The position numbers and the translations under genes were made by a program. This document shows, one piece after another, positions 8,357 through 16,531 of a stretch of 63,526 bases of DNA. Below the pieces are notes generated by a model, which was not told the origin of the DNA, did not search any database, and was given only the letters and a program-made list of their open reading frames with translations. Numbering within the stretch: position 1 is the stretch's first letter; the number at the start of each line of letters is the position of its first letter. This DNA comes from Propionibacteriaceae bacterium (GTDB taxonomy: Bacteria > Actinomycetota > Actinomycetes > Propionibacteriales > Propionibacteriaceae), in assembly GCA_025965155.1 (NCBI GenBank), contig JAOPXN010000038.1:1-63526 (forward strand), given 5' to 3'.

Positions 8357-10084
8357 ATGACCCACGTGTACAACGATCCGGCCGAGTTCAAGGACGATGT
8401 CATCCGCGGATTCGCGGCGGCGTACGCGCCGTACGTTGACCGGGTCGAGGGCGCGTCCGGCTTCGTCCGTGCGGGTGGACCGCTGGATGGCAAGGTCAGC
8501 CTGGTTGTCGGGGGCGGGTCCGGTCACTACCCCTCCTACAGCGGCGTAGTCGGTACCGGGTTCGCCGACGGCGCGGTCTTGGGTGACCTGTTCGCGTCTC
8601 CGTCGGCCGAGCAGGTGTACCGGGTAGCCAAGGCGGCTAACGGCGGCGCCGGTGTCGTGCTGGCGTTCGGTAACTATGCCGGTGACCGGTTGAACTTCGG
8701 TGTCGCGCAGGAGCGCCTGGTGGCCGAGGGCATCGACACCCGGATCGTGTTCGTGACCGACGACATCGCCTCGGCGAATCCGGACGAGCAGCACAAGCGG
8801 CGGGGCATTGCGGGAACGTTCACTGTCTACAAGATCGCTGGCGCGGCCGCCGAGGACGGCGCCGACCTCGATGAGGTGGAGCGGGTCATGCGGGCCGCCA
8901 ACGCTGCGACGTACTCCTTCGGCGTCGCGTTCGATGGTTGCACCATGCCGGGCGCAGACCAGCCGCTGTTTCAGGTGGAAAAGGGACAGATGGACTTCGG
9001 GCTGGGAATCCACGGGGAGCCAGGGATCAGCTCAGCGCCCTGGATGCCGGCCAAGGAGCTGGCCGCGAAACTCGTCCAGACGGTGTTGGCCGAACGTCCC
9101 GAGGACGCGAGCGGTCGTGCCGCGGTGGTGCTGAACGGCCTCGGCGCCACCAAGTACGAAGAGCTGTTTGCCCTGTTCGGTGATGTGGCAGACCTCCTCA
9201 GGACTGCCGGCGTGGAGCTGGTGGAGCCGGAGGTGGGCGAGCTGGTCACCAGCCTAGATATGGCGGGCTGCTCTTTGTCGGTGACCTGGCTGGACGAGGA
9301 GCTGGAACGTTACTGGGTCGCCCCCGCCAACACGCCGGCTTTCCGGCGCGGCAATGCTGTGGTGAGCGAGCGGTTCACCACTCGCCGTACCGTCGTCGAC
9401 GACGTCGCCGAAGCGGTGACTGCTGAGGCCAGCGAGGCCTCGATTGCGTCCGCGGTCATCGCCCGGAAAGCAGTGGCCGCCCTGAACGCGGCGGTGGAGC
9501 AGCACAAGGAGTATCTGGGTCAGATCGATGCGGTTGCCGGCGACGGTGATCACGGCATCGGCATGTCCCGCGGGTCCAAGGCCGCCGCGGAAGCGGCCGC
9601 CCAGGCCGAGGGAGGGGTGCAGACGGTGCTCGGCGCCGCGGGTGCCGCGTTCGGCGACAAGGCCGGTGGCACTAGCGGCATCCTCTGGGGCCTGCTGCTG
9701 GACGGCGTCGGCAAGAGCCTCGGTAACGCCGAAGAGGTGACAGCTGCGCGTCTGGCGGAGGCGGTGCGGGAGTCCGCCGTGAACCTGAAGGCGTTTAGCA
9801 AGGCCGAGCTCGGCGACAAGACCATGCTTGACGCCTTGTTCCCGTTCGTCGACTCCCTGGTCGCCGAGGTTGGTCGCGGTGTGGCGTTGCCCCAGGCGTG
9901 GCGGACGGCGGCAGCGGTCTGCGTGTCAGCAGCCGAGGACACGGCCTCGCTCTCTCCCAAGATCGGACGGGCCCGGCCACTGGCGGAGCGCAGCATCGGC
10001 ACACCGGACCCAGGAGCGGTATCAATGGGCCTGATCGTTACCGCAGTAGGCGAGGTCCTCGGCGACGCCGAGCCCACTCGCTGA
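8357..10084 (+). CDS. lerK: Fused DhaK-DhaL (DAK-type) kinase, likely L-erythrulose 1-kinase
   Basis: A 575-residue ATP-dependent ketose kinase with both halves in one chain. The DhaK half has GGGSGHYP near residue 50 and the substrate-binding histidine in GIHGEPG near residue 220. The DhaL half has the ATP/Mg motif VAGDGDHGIGM near residue 395 and the loop GGTSGILWG. The start at 8357 is supported by CTGGAG six bases upstream; the upstream ATG at 8321 lacks a site. Single-chain kinases of this kind phosphorylate dihydroxyacetone or erythrulose. The neighbouring isomerases point to L-erythrulose, giving L-erythrulose 1-phosphate. Confidence 0.82.
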   Translation: MTHVYNDPAEFKDDVIRGFAAAYAPYVDRVEGASGFVRAGGPLDGKVSLVVGGGSGHYPSYSGVVGTGFADGAVLGDLFASPSAEQVYRVAKAANGGAGVVLAFGNYAGDRLNFGVAQERLVAEGIDTRIVFVTDDIASANPDEQHKRRGIAGTFTVYKIAGAAAEDGADLDEVERVMRAANAATYSFGVAFDGCTMPGADQPLFQVEKGQMDFGLGIHGEPGISSAPWMPAKELAAKLVQTVLAERPEDASGRAAVVLNGLGATKYEELFALFGDVADLLRTAGVELVEPEVGELVTSLDMAGCSLSVTWLDEELERYWVAPANTPAFRRGNAVVSERFTTRRTVVDDVAEAVTAEASEASIASAVIARKAVAALNAAVEQHKEYLGQIDAVAGDGDHGIGMSRGSKAAAEAAAQAEGGVQTVLGAAGAAFGDKAGGTSGILWGLLLDGVGKSLGNAEEVTAARLAEAVRESAVNLKAFSKAELGDKTMLDALFPFVDSLVAEVGRGVALPQAWRTAAAVCVSAAEDTASLSPKIGRARPLAERSIGTPDPGAVSMGLIVTAVGEVLGDAEPTR

Positions 10085-10137
10085 CCGACGACTAGCCACC
10101 GAAAGACTTCAGCCACTACACACAGGGAGAGCTAACC

Positions 10138-10614
10138 ATGAGCCAAACCATTCGTCTGCTGGTCGGTAGCGACAGTGCTGGATACGACTACAAGAACGCC
10201 ATCCTGGCCGACATGCAGCAGGACCCGCGCGTCGAGGTGGTGGAGGACCTCGGCGTCTTCGAGGGCGCGCTTGAGGACTGCTCCTATCCGGAGGTCGCGA
10301 TCACTGCAGGAACCAAGATCGCTGCGGGCGAGGCCGACCGTGCCATCTTGGTGTGCGGCACGGGTATTGGGGTCGCCATTGCGGCCAACAAGGTCCCTGG
10401 CATCCGGGCTACCGTCGCACATGACTCCTTCAGCGTCGAACGCTCGATCCTGTCCAACGACTGTCAGGTCCTGACGCTGGGCCAGCGGGTTATCGGCCTG
10501 CAGCTCGCCCGACGGCTCGCCGCTGAATGGCTGGGCTACGTCTTTGACCCAGAAAGCCCCTCGAACGCCAAGGTCAACCAGATCACCGACTACGAGGATT
10601 CGATCACCGGCTGA
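10138..10614 (+). CDS. derI: RpiB/LacAB-family isomerase, likely D-erythrulose-4-phosphate isomerase
   Basis: A 158-residue RpiB-type aldose-ketose isomerase. It begins with the LLVGSDSAGYDYKNAI strand-helix and has the catalytic-cysteine loop LVCGTGIGVAIAANKV around residue 72, plus the downstream 'VERSILSNDCQVLTLGQRVIG'. In erythritol pathways this family converts D-erythrulose 4-phosphate to D-erythrose 4-phosphate, which enters the pentose phosphate pathway. In other contexts it is ribose-5-phosphate isomerase B. Placement as the last gene before a strong terminator, beside the erythrulose kinase, supports the former. AGGGAGAG precedes the ATG. Confidence 0.82.
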   Translation: MSQTIRLLVGSDSAGYDYKNAILADMQQDPRVEVVEDLGVFEGALEDCSYPEVAITAGTKIAAGEADRAILVCGTGIGVAIAANKVPGIRATVAHDSFSVERSILSNDCQVLTLGQRVIGLQLARRLAAEWLGYVFDPESPSNAKVNQITDYEDSITG

Positions 10615-10630
10615 TCACGAGACTCCATTG

Positions 10631-10693
10631 CGCCGACTAGTCAGCTGTGCTGCGACACGCCGCCCAAGAGGCGGAGAGCCGGACTAGTCGGCG
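10631..10693. repeat. 12-bp perfect inverted repeat with nested hairpin
   Basis: CGCCGACTAGTC at 10631-10642 and GACTAGTCGGCG at 10682-10693 are exact reverse complements. The enclosed 39 bases contain a smaller hairpin, CCGCC-CAAGA-GGCGG. It stands just before the terminator at 10721 and could be a 3' mRNA structure. Confidence 0.5.
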
Positions 10694-10720
10694 GGTGGTT
10701 CGTCGACGGGGTGAACCTGA

Positions 10721-10762
10721 CCCGGTAGCGGGACGCACTGTGCGTCCGACTACCGGGTTTTT
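10721..10762 (+). terminator. Rho-independent terminator of the polyol locus
   Basis: CCCGGTAG pairs with CTACCGGG, enclosing a second stem GGACGCA-CTG-TGCGTCC, and is followed by TTTTT. This is the strongest intrinsic terminator I can see in the window and marks the end of the polyol operon. Confidence 0.85.
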
Positions 10763-10853
10763 GCTTGTCCGACTCGAAAGGCTCGCGACCGGCAGCCTGT
10801 CCACATGCCGGAATTGCCTGGTGTTGCGCTAGGGATAGTGTGAAACTAGACCC

Positions 10854-10952
10854 ATGCCCGTTGATCACTCAGACACGTTCAAGGTCGGCTGCCGCCTGAC
10901 CTACCGGCGCGTAGTGGACCACATGTCCACCAGCAGCGCCATGTGTTGTTGA
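10854..10952 (+). CDS. Cysteine-rich leader peptide of the sulfur operon
   Basis: A 32-codon ORF ending in Met-Cys-Cys-stop. It contains CRLTYRRVVDH followed by STSSAMCC. This resembles the short actinobacterial leader peptides with an RLTxRRxVDxxRxxSSAxC pattern that precede sulfur-assimilation genes; the resemblance is from memory, not a search. The last 10 codons could also be made alone from the in-frame ATG at 10923. It lies 164 bases upstream of a flavin reductase/sulfonate-type transporter operon. The expected role is cysteine-responsive attenuation: ribosomes stall on the Cys codons when charged tRNA-Cys is scarce. Two hairpins follow before the first structural gene. Confidence 0.62.
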   Translation: MPVDHSDTFKVGCRLTYRRVVDHMSTSSAMCC

Positions 10953-11023
10953 TCGACCCCTAGCAGACTCTCTGCTTGCTGCGCTCCGTCTTGACGGGTA
11001 ATCACGTCACTCTCCGGGACATC

Positions 11024-11092
11024 TGCCATCGCGGTGGCAACGCCCGTGACCGCCGCATTCCACATCCCTGCCGTAGCACCGTTTTCTGGTGC
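11024..11092 (+). promoter_or_regulatory. Leader hairpins, possible attenuator
   Basis: Two small stems lie between the leader ORF and the flavin reductase: TGCCA-TCGCGG-TGGCA at 11024-11039 and GCACC-GTTTTCT-GGTGC at 11076-11092. The second ends 24 bases before the start codon. Neither has a T-run, so a Rho-dependent or translational mechanism is more likely than an intrinsic terminator. Confidence 0.4.
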
Positions 11093-11116
11093 CAGCACGT
11101 CCCGAAAGGGGACTTC

Positions 11117-11662
11117 ATGTCCGCTCAACCCGCCTTCGCGCCGCGCCCAGCTGAACTAAGCTTAGTGTCGGCGGCTCCCAGGGTCGACCCGGCTGTCTAC
11201 CGCTCAGTCTTCCGATCACACGCCGGGGGAGTCGCGGTGATCACCGCAGGCGCCGATCGCGCTCCGGTTGGCTTCACTGCAACGTCGGTCGTCTCGGCGT
11301 CGTTGACCCCACCACTTGTCTCGTTTGCCCTTTCCAACCAGTCCTCAAGCTTCACCACGCTGAGTGAAGCCGACACCGTGGTGATCAACTTCTTGGACGC
11401 CACCCAGGCCGAGCTCGCTCAGCGCTTCGCTGCCCGAGGCGCTGACCGGTTCGCGTCTCCGACCCGGTGGTCCCGGCTCGAGGACGGCTCACCGGTCCTC
11501 GATGATGCCCCTTCCTTCCTGCACGGCCGGATTGAGCACCGCCTCGCCGTCGGCGATCACCACATCATCGTTGCAGGACTGCAGGCGGCGGTTCAGCGCA
11601 GACAATACCGGCCCTTGGTCTACCACGCCGGGGCCTACGGCACCGCCACGATCCCAGGCTGA
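11117..11662 (+). CDS. Flavin reductase-like protein (FMN-binding split barrel)
   Basis: A 181-residue protein of the flavin reductase-like family. Core features are 'VYRSVFRSHAGGVAVITAG', 'GFTATSVVSASLTPPLVSFAL' and the C-terminal 'RPLVYHAGAYGT'. Such enzymes use NAD(P)H to reduce FMN for a partner monooxygenase, here very probably the FMN-dependent enzyme at 14395. The start at 11117 follows AAAGGGGAC. It is the first gene of a five-gene operon of the sulfonate or organosulfur type. Confidence 0.85.
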   Translation: MSAQPAFAPRPAELSLVSAAPRVDPAVYRSVFRSHAGGVAVITAGADRAPVGFTATSVVSASLTPPLVSFALSNQSSSFTTLSEADTVVINFLDATQAELAQRFAARGADRFASPTRWSRLEDGSPVLDDAPSFLHGRIEHRLAVGDHHIIVAGLQAAVQRRQYRPLVYHAGAYGTATIPG

Positions 11663-11698
11663 ACTGCATCCTTTGCCCACAACGAAAAGACAAGAAGA

Positions 11699-12754
11699 AT
11701 GACTATCTCCTATCGGAAGATCCTTGCCGTCGGCGTCCTGATCACCTCACTCGCAGCGACCGGTTGCGCCAGGCAGGCCGAGGCCTCAGGCGAGCGGCTG
11801 AGCCTCAGCGCCGCTCTGCCGACCGAGGTACCCCGCGACACCACCATCATCGTGGGCGACCCGGTCACGCAGAAAGCCCTGGAGCTTTCTGGCGAGATCA
11901 AGAATCTGAAGGCCGACGTGCAATGGGCCAACATCTCCGGTGGGCCGGCCACCACGGAAGCTTTCCGCGCCAAGGCGCTCGATGTCGGCTCCGTCGCGGA
12001 GATCCCGCCGATCAACGCCACCTGGACGGGGCTCCAGGTCAAGATTGTCGCCTCCAAGTTCCGCCTCGACGCGGTCCGCCATCCCATCTATGAGCTGGGC
12101 GTCGCTCCGGGCGTAGCCGCCACGTCGCTCGGCGATCTCCGAGGCAAGCGAATCGCCTACTCACCGGGCCAGGCGCAGGGTGCGCTGATCTTGAAGGTGC
12201 TCCAGAAGGCTGGGCTCACCAAGGACGACGTCACCCTGGTTGAGCTGCCGAGCACCGGTGACATCTACCTGAACGCGTTGTCCAGCAAGCAGGTCGACGT
12301 CGCGCCCATTGGAGGTGTCTCCATTAAGCGCTACCTGAGCAAGTACGGCTCCGACGGTGCCACCACGATCCAGCACGGGCTCCGTGACGATCCCACTCAT
12401 CTCTATGCACTGCGGTCATCCCTGGAGGATCCAGCCAAAGCGGCCGCCATCCGCGAACTTGTCCAGGCCTGGGCGCAAGCGACCCGATGGGTCGATGAGC
12501 ACCCCCAGCAGTGGATCGATGGCTACTACGTCAAGGACCAGGGTCTGACCGGCGAGGACGGTCGCTGGCTGGTCCAACGCGCTGGGCATCCTGACGTACC
12601 GGGGAACTTGGCAGACGTCATCAAACGCCACCAGGACACGATCAACCTCCTTGCGAAGGAAACCGGCAACCCCGTCATCGAGGCAGCAGATCTCTACGAT
12701 CAGCGGTTCGTTCCGGTACAGGCGGCAGCGTTCTCGAAGGAGGCGAAATCATGA
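11699..12754 (+). CDS. ABC transporter substrate-binding lipoprotein (SsuA/TauA-like)
   Basis: A 351-residue binding lipoprotein with lipobox LAATGC after a hydrophobic signal. The fold is of the SsuA/TauA/NrtA type: 'TTIIVGDPVTQKALELSG', a 'DVGSVAEIPPINA' ligand loop and the typical 'LGDLRGKRIAYSPGQAQGALILKVLQKAGL' stretch near residue 140. It should capture an aliphatic sulfonate or related organosulfur compound for import. Its stop overlaps the ATG of the permease (ATGA). The actual ligand cannot be read from sequence. Confidence 0.83.
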   Translation: MTISYRKILAVGVLITSLAATGCARQAEASGERLSLSAALPTEVPRDTTIIVGDPVTQKALELSGEIKNLKADVQWANISGGPATTEAFRAKALDVGSVAEIPPINATWTGLQVKIVASKFRLDAVRHPIYELGVAPGVAATSLGDLRGKRIAYSPGQAQGALILKVLQKAGLTKDDVTLVELPSTGDIYLNALSSKQVDVAPIGGVSIKRYLSKYGSDGATTIQHGLRDDPTHLYALRSSLEDPAKAAAIRELVQAWAQATRWVDEHPQQWIDGYYVKDQGLTGEDGRWLVQRAGHPDVPGNLADVIKRHQDTINLLAKETGNPVIEAADLYDQRFVPVQAAAFSKEAKS

Positions 12755-13650
12755 CCGCCCAGTTGGAGACAAGGATCGACGTAGACCACCTGGTCCGTCG
12801 TACGCGGTCCGTCGGTATGAACCGGGCACAGGACCGAAGGCGCGCGGTCGTGGACCCGGACAACAGGCGTCGACCGGGACGGCTTGGTTTGCGTCGTCGG
12901 ATCCCTTACGCCGGTGCGGTCGGGCCACTCGCGCTGCTCGCGGTGTGGGTTGTGGGGTCGGCGCTGCACTGGATAGATCTCCGTTCTCTGTCGGCTCCAT
13001 GGACCGTCGTCGCAACCGCCGGCGAGCTGATCAGTGACGGACGCCTTCAGGAGAACCTGGCGACGTCGAGCTGGCGGGCATTGACCGGTTTGGCTCTCGG
13101 TATCGTGCTCGGTGTCGTACTGGCCCTCATCTCGGGCTTGAGCAGGCTGGGGGAGGCGCTCCTTGATGGCCCCATCCAGCTGAAGCGCGCCATTCCCTCA
13201 CTGGCGTTGCTGCCGCTGTTGATCTTGTGGCTCGGGATCGGTGAGCCGATGAAGGTCACGACCATCACCCTCGGCGTCTTCGTGCCGATCTATCTGCACA
13301 CCCACAACGGGCTGCGGTCGATCGACAGTCGCTATGTGGAGCTCGCGGAGACAGTCGGCCTCCGACGGTCCGAGTTCGTACGGCACGTCGTTCTGCCCGG
13401 TGCGCTGCCTGGATTCTTGATGGGGCTCAGATTCGCGGTTACCGGTGCATGGCTGGCCCTAGTGGTGGTTGAACAGATCAACTCCACCAGCGGCATTGGT
13501 TACATGATGGAACTGGCGCGCACCTATGGACAGACCGACATCATCATCGTCGGCCTCGTCCTGTACGGAACGCTGGGCTACTCATCTGACTTGTTGGTTC
13601 GGCTCGTGCAGAGAAAGGCACTGTCATGGCGACAGACGTTCGCGGACTAG
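12751..13650 (+). CDS. ABC transporter permease (SsuC-like)
   Basis: A 299-residue membrane protein of the SsuC/TauC/NrtB class. About 50 basic, polar residues precede the first membrane segment (PLALLAVWVVGSALHWI); such a long N-terminal tail is unusual. Five or six further segments follow. The cytoplasmic EAA loop that docks the ATPase is 'VELAETVGLRRSEFVRHVVLPGALPG' near residue 190. It overlaps the binding-protein gene by 4 bases and the ATPase gene by 25 bases. Confidence 0.87.
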   Translation: MTAQLETRIDVDHLVRRTRSVGMNRAQDRRRAVVDPDNRRRPGRLGLRRRIPYAGAVGPLALLAVWVVGSALHWIDLRSLSAPWTVVATAGELISDGRLQENLATSSWRALTGLALGIVLGVVLALISGLSRLGEALLDGPIQLKRAIPSLALLPLLILWLGIGEPMKVTTITLGVFVPIYLHTHNGLRSIDSRYVELAETVGLRRSEFVRHVVLPGALPGFLMGLRFAVTGAWLALVVVEQINSTSGIGYMMELARTYGQTDIIIVGLVLYGTLGYSSDLLVRLVQRKALSWRQTFAD

Positions 13651-14402
13651 TAGAGGGCAGCGCACGGGATCTCGGTGATCGCCTCGCTGTCGATGTTGTC
13701 GGCCTGACCCGCCGCTACCAGGATCGGGTCATTCTTGATCAGGTCGATCTTCAGATTGCCGGTGGGGAGTTCGTCGCTCTGCTAGGGCGTAGCGGGTCGG
13801 GAAAGACGACCCTGCTCAAAGCCTTGGCCGGGCTTGACTACGACGTCAGCGGTGAAGGACAGCTCCGGGTGGCGGACAGCATCTCGGTGGTGTTCCAGGA
13901 CTCGAGGCTCCTCCCCTGGCGGCGCGTGCTCGGCAACGTCACGCTCGGGCTCCGGACCCAAGCCGGCCCGGGTCAAAGCTCCGAAGACCGCGGGCTGCTG
14001 TCACTCGCCGAGGTCGGCCTTGCGGGTCGGGAACGTGCCTGGCCCACGCAGCTGTCCGGCGGTGAGCAGCAGCGGGTGGCACTGGCTCGCTCGCTCGTAC
14101 GGGAACCACAGCTGCTGCTCGCCGACGAACCATTCGGGGCGCTCGACGCCTTGACGCGGATGAAGATGCACGTGCTGCTACGCCGACTGTGCGCAGCCCA
14201 CAAACCTGCGGTGCTGCTGGTCACCCACGATGTGGATGAGGCCATCGTGCTCGCCGACCGGGTGATCGTGCTCGACCAGGGCAAGATCACCACTGAGGTC
14301 TCAGTCGACCTCCCCGCACCGCGCAGGGCCGCCGACCCGGCCTTCGCCGACATTCGACAACACCTGCTGAGATCCCTTGGAATAGAGGAAACCCATGCCT
14401 GA
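13626..14402 (+). CDS. ABC transporter ATP-binding protein (SsuB-like)
   Basis: A 258-residue ATPase of the nitrate/sulfonate/taurine class. Walker A is GRSGSGKTT near residue 56, the signature is LSGGEQQRVALARSL, Walker B is LLLADEPFGALD, and the switch histidine is in LVTHDVDEA. It is embedded in the operon, overlapping its permease upstream and the monooxygenase downstream by 8 bases, so all three are coupled in translation. It energises import of the organosulfur substrate. Confidence 0.9.
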   Translation: MATDVRGLVEGSARDLGDRLAVDVVGLTRRYQDRVILDQVDLQIAGGEFVALLGRSGSGKTTLLKALAGLDYDVSGEGQLRVADSISVVFQDSRLLPWRRVLGNVTLGLRTQAGPGQSSEDRGLLSLAEVGLAGRERAWPTQLSGGEQQRVALARSLVREPQLLLADEPFGALDALTRMKMHVLLRRLCAAHKPAVLLVTHDVDEAIVLADRVIVLDQGKITTEVSVDLPAPRRAADPAFADIRQHLLRSLGIEETHA

Positions 14403-15750
14403 GCGTACGCTGCACCTGAATGCCTTTCTGATGAGCACCGGACACCATGAGGCGTCCTGGCGGCTGGCGGAGAGCAACCCATATGCGAACACCGACGTCG
14501 CCCACTACCAGCGCCTCGCCCAGATCGCCGAGCGTGGCAAGCTTGACTCGGTGTTCTTCGCCGACTCCCCGGTGCTGTTCAGCGACGTAGGCAGGCGCCC
14601 GTCTGGAGCGCTCGAGCCCACTGTGCTACTGACGGCGATCGCCGCGGTGACTACCCACATCGGGCTGATCGCCACTGCGTCGACGACCTACAACGATCCC
14701 TATAACCTGGCCCGCCGATTTGCTTCCGTCGACCATGTCAGCAACGGTCGTGCCGGCTGGAACGTGGTGACCACGGCTGGCCCAGACGCGGCGCGGAACT
14801 TTGGCCTGGACGATCAGCCCAGTCACGCGGCTCGCTACGAACGGGCCGCCGAGTTCTTGGAGGTAGCACAGAAGCTGTGGGACAGCTGGGACGACGACGC
14901 TGCGCTGGCCGACAAGGAGTCCGGTGTCTGGGGTGACAACACGAAGGTACGCACCATCGACCACATCGGTCAGCACTTTCGCGTGCGCGGCCCACTCAAT
15001 GTGCCACGTTCGCCGCAGGGTCACCCGCTGATCGTCCAGGCAGGGTCGTCTGAGGATGGACGTAGCTTTGCGGCCCAGTATGCCGAGGCAGTGTTCACGG
15101 CTCACCAGACGCTGCCGGATGCCCAGCGGTTCTATGCAGACATGAAGCGGCGCGCCGCCGCGGTTGGTCGCGACCCGTCGGGAATGAAGATCCTGCCGGG
15201 TATCGTGCCGGTCATAGGTTCCACCGAAGCCGAGGCCACCAGGCTGGAACGCGAGCTGGACGACCTGATCAAGCCTGAGTATGCGCGCGTTCAGCTCGCC
15301 AAGACACTGAGGGTGTCGCCGGATGATCTTGCTCTGGACGCCCAGCTGCCAGCCGAGCTACCGGACGAGGACGAGATCGAGGGCGCCAAGAGCCGCTACA
15401 CCTTGATCGTCAACCTGGCCCGACGGGAGAGGCTGACCGTGCGGCAGCTGATTGGGCGGCTGGGTGGCGGCCGCGGCCATCGGACCTTCAGCGGCACACC
15501 AGAACAGGTAGTGGAGGCGATCGTCGACTGGTTCGATCATGGTGCGGCCGACGGGTTCAACATCATGCCGGCTGCCTTGCCGTCCGGTCTGGAGGTCTTC
15601 GTCGACCAGGTAGTCCCCTTGTTGGTGAAGCGTGGCCTGTTCCGGGCCGAGTACGAAGGCGTGACGCTTCGGGACCACTACGCGCTGAGCCGGCCAGTCT
15701 CCCGCTATCAGCGTGACCCGGATCGACGCTGGGAAGCGGTAGGAGCATAG
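14395..15750 (+). CDS. FMN-dependent monooxygenase of the NtaA/SnaA/DszA family
   Basis: A 451-residue bacterial-luciferase-like monooxygenase. Recognisable elements are 'LHLNAFLMSTGHHEASWR', 'FFADSPVLF', 'DHVSNGRAGWNVVTT' and 'HPLIVQAGSSEDGR', all typical of the NtaA/SnaA/DszA/SoxA branch that oxidises chelators or organosulfur compounds with reduced FMN. The flavin reductase at 11117 is the likely FMNH2 supplier. With the Ssu-like importer and the Cys leader peptide, the operon is best read as desulfurisation of an organosulfur compound for sulfur nutrition. The exact substrate is unknown. Confidence 0.85.
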   Translation: MPERTLHLNAFLMSTGHHEASWRLAESNPYANTDVAHYQRLAQIAERGKLDSVFFADSPVLFSDVGRRPSGALEPTVLLTAIAAVTTHIGLIATASTTYNDPYNLARRFASVDHVSNGRAGWNVVTTAGPDAARNFGLDDQPSHAARYERAAEFLEVAQKLWDSWDDDAALADKESGVWGDNTKVRTIDHIGQHFRVRGPLNVPRSPQGHPLIVQAGSSEDGRSFAAQYAEAVFTAHQTLPDAQRFYADMKRRAAAVGRDPSGMKILPGIVPVIGSTEAEATRLERELDDLIKPEYARVQLAKTLRVSPDDLALDAQLPAELPDEDEIEGAKSRYTLIVNLARRERLTVRQLIGRLGGGRGHRTFSGTPEQVVEAIVDWFDHGAADGFNIMPAALPSGLEVFVDQVVPLLVKRGLFRAEYEGVTLRDHYALSRPVSRYQRDPDRRWEAVGA

Positions 15751-15824
15751 GGATGGCGCCAGCGGAGTGGGGCAGCCGGCCACTTCGCTGGTGGCCTCCG
15801 CCGGTGCTCGCGACGGCTTCTACA

Positions 15825-16421
15825 TCAGGCCCTGACTTGCTGGGGAGTTGGCGCGCCTGCCTCAGTGGCCGGGGGCACCTCAACAAGGCGTCCCGTGATG
15901 ACGTCATAGATGTACCCGTAGATGGCGATGCTGTCGGGGACGAGCGAGCTAGCCCGGATTCGCCGAACATCGGCGAGCACGCTTTTCTGCTGGTCGTCGA
16001 TGGTCAGCCAGTTGACATAGCGAGCCTCGTCCGAACCCGGGCCTTGCCCGACGTCGTAGAACCCGCCATCGCCGAGCACCGCAGTCTCGAGGCTCTGGGA
16101 AAGCAGGCTGCGCATGACGTCGTCGGTGAAGAACTCCATCCCGCAGTTCGAATGATGGATGACGAACCACTCCTTCGTGCCGAGGAGCTTGTAGGAGATG
16201 ACGAGCGACCGAATGGCATCGTCGCTTGCGCGGCCGCCGGCGTTGCGGATGACGTGGGCATCACCTTCGGCGAGACCGGCATACTTGGCCGGATCGAGCC
16301 GAGCGTCCATGCAGGTCAGGATGGCGAACTGGCGGGCGGGGGGCAGTGGGAGGTCCGCCCTCGCACCGAAATCAGCCGCGTAGGCCTCGTTGGCCTGGAG
16401 AACTTCGTTGACAACCGACAT
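15825..16421 (-). CDS. Beta-class carbonic anhydrase
   Basis: A 198-residue beta-carbonic anhydrase interconverting CO2 and bicarbonate. The zinc ligands are in CMDARLDP (Cys, with the Asp-Arg dyad) and HHSNCGM (His and Cys), and the 'VIRNAGG' strand lies between. The ATG at 16421 has AAGGAG eight bases upstream, so the upstream ATG of the longer ORF is not used. It converges on the monooxygenase gene, leaving a 74-base gap. It is probably an independent housekeeping or pH/CO2 function. Confidence 0.9.
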   Translation of the reverse strand: MSVVNEVLQANEAYAADFGARADLPLPPARQFAILTCMDARLDPAKYAGLAEGDAHVIRNAGGRASDDAIRSLVISYKLLGTKEWFVIHHSNCGMEFFTDDVMRSLLSQSLETAVLGDGGFYDVGQGPGSDEARYVNWLTIDDQQKSVLADVRRIRASSLVPDSIAIYGYIYDVITGRLVEVPPATEAGAPTPQQVRA

Positions 16422-16531
16422 GGTGCACTCCTTGTGTCGCAACGTCCCTCGCCCGTGTGTTGGCTGGAGGCGTCCGGCAACCCATGAACCAGGTAGGGAA
16501 TGCGGAGTTTACCGGCTGAGCGCGTTCGCCA

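Noticed and set aside
15753-16487. A 244-codon plus-strand ORF
   Set aside because: Antisense to the beta-carbonic anhydrase, whose zinc-binding motifs are unmistakable.
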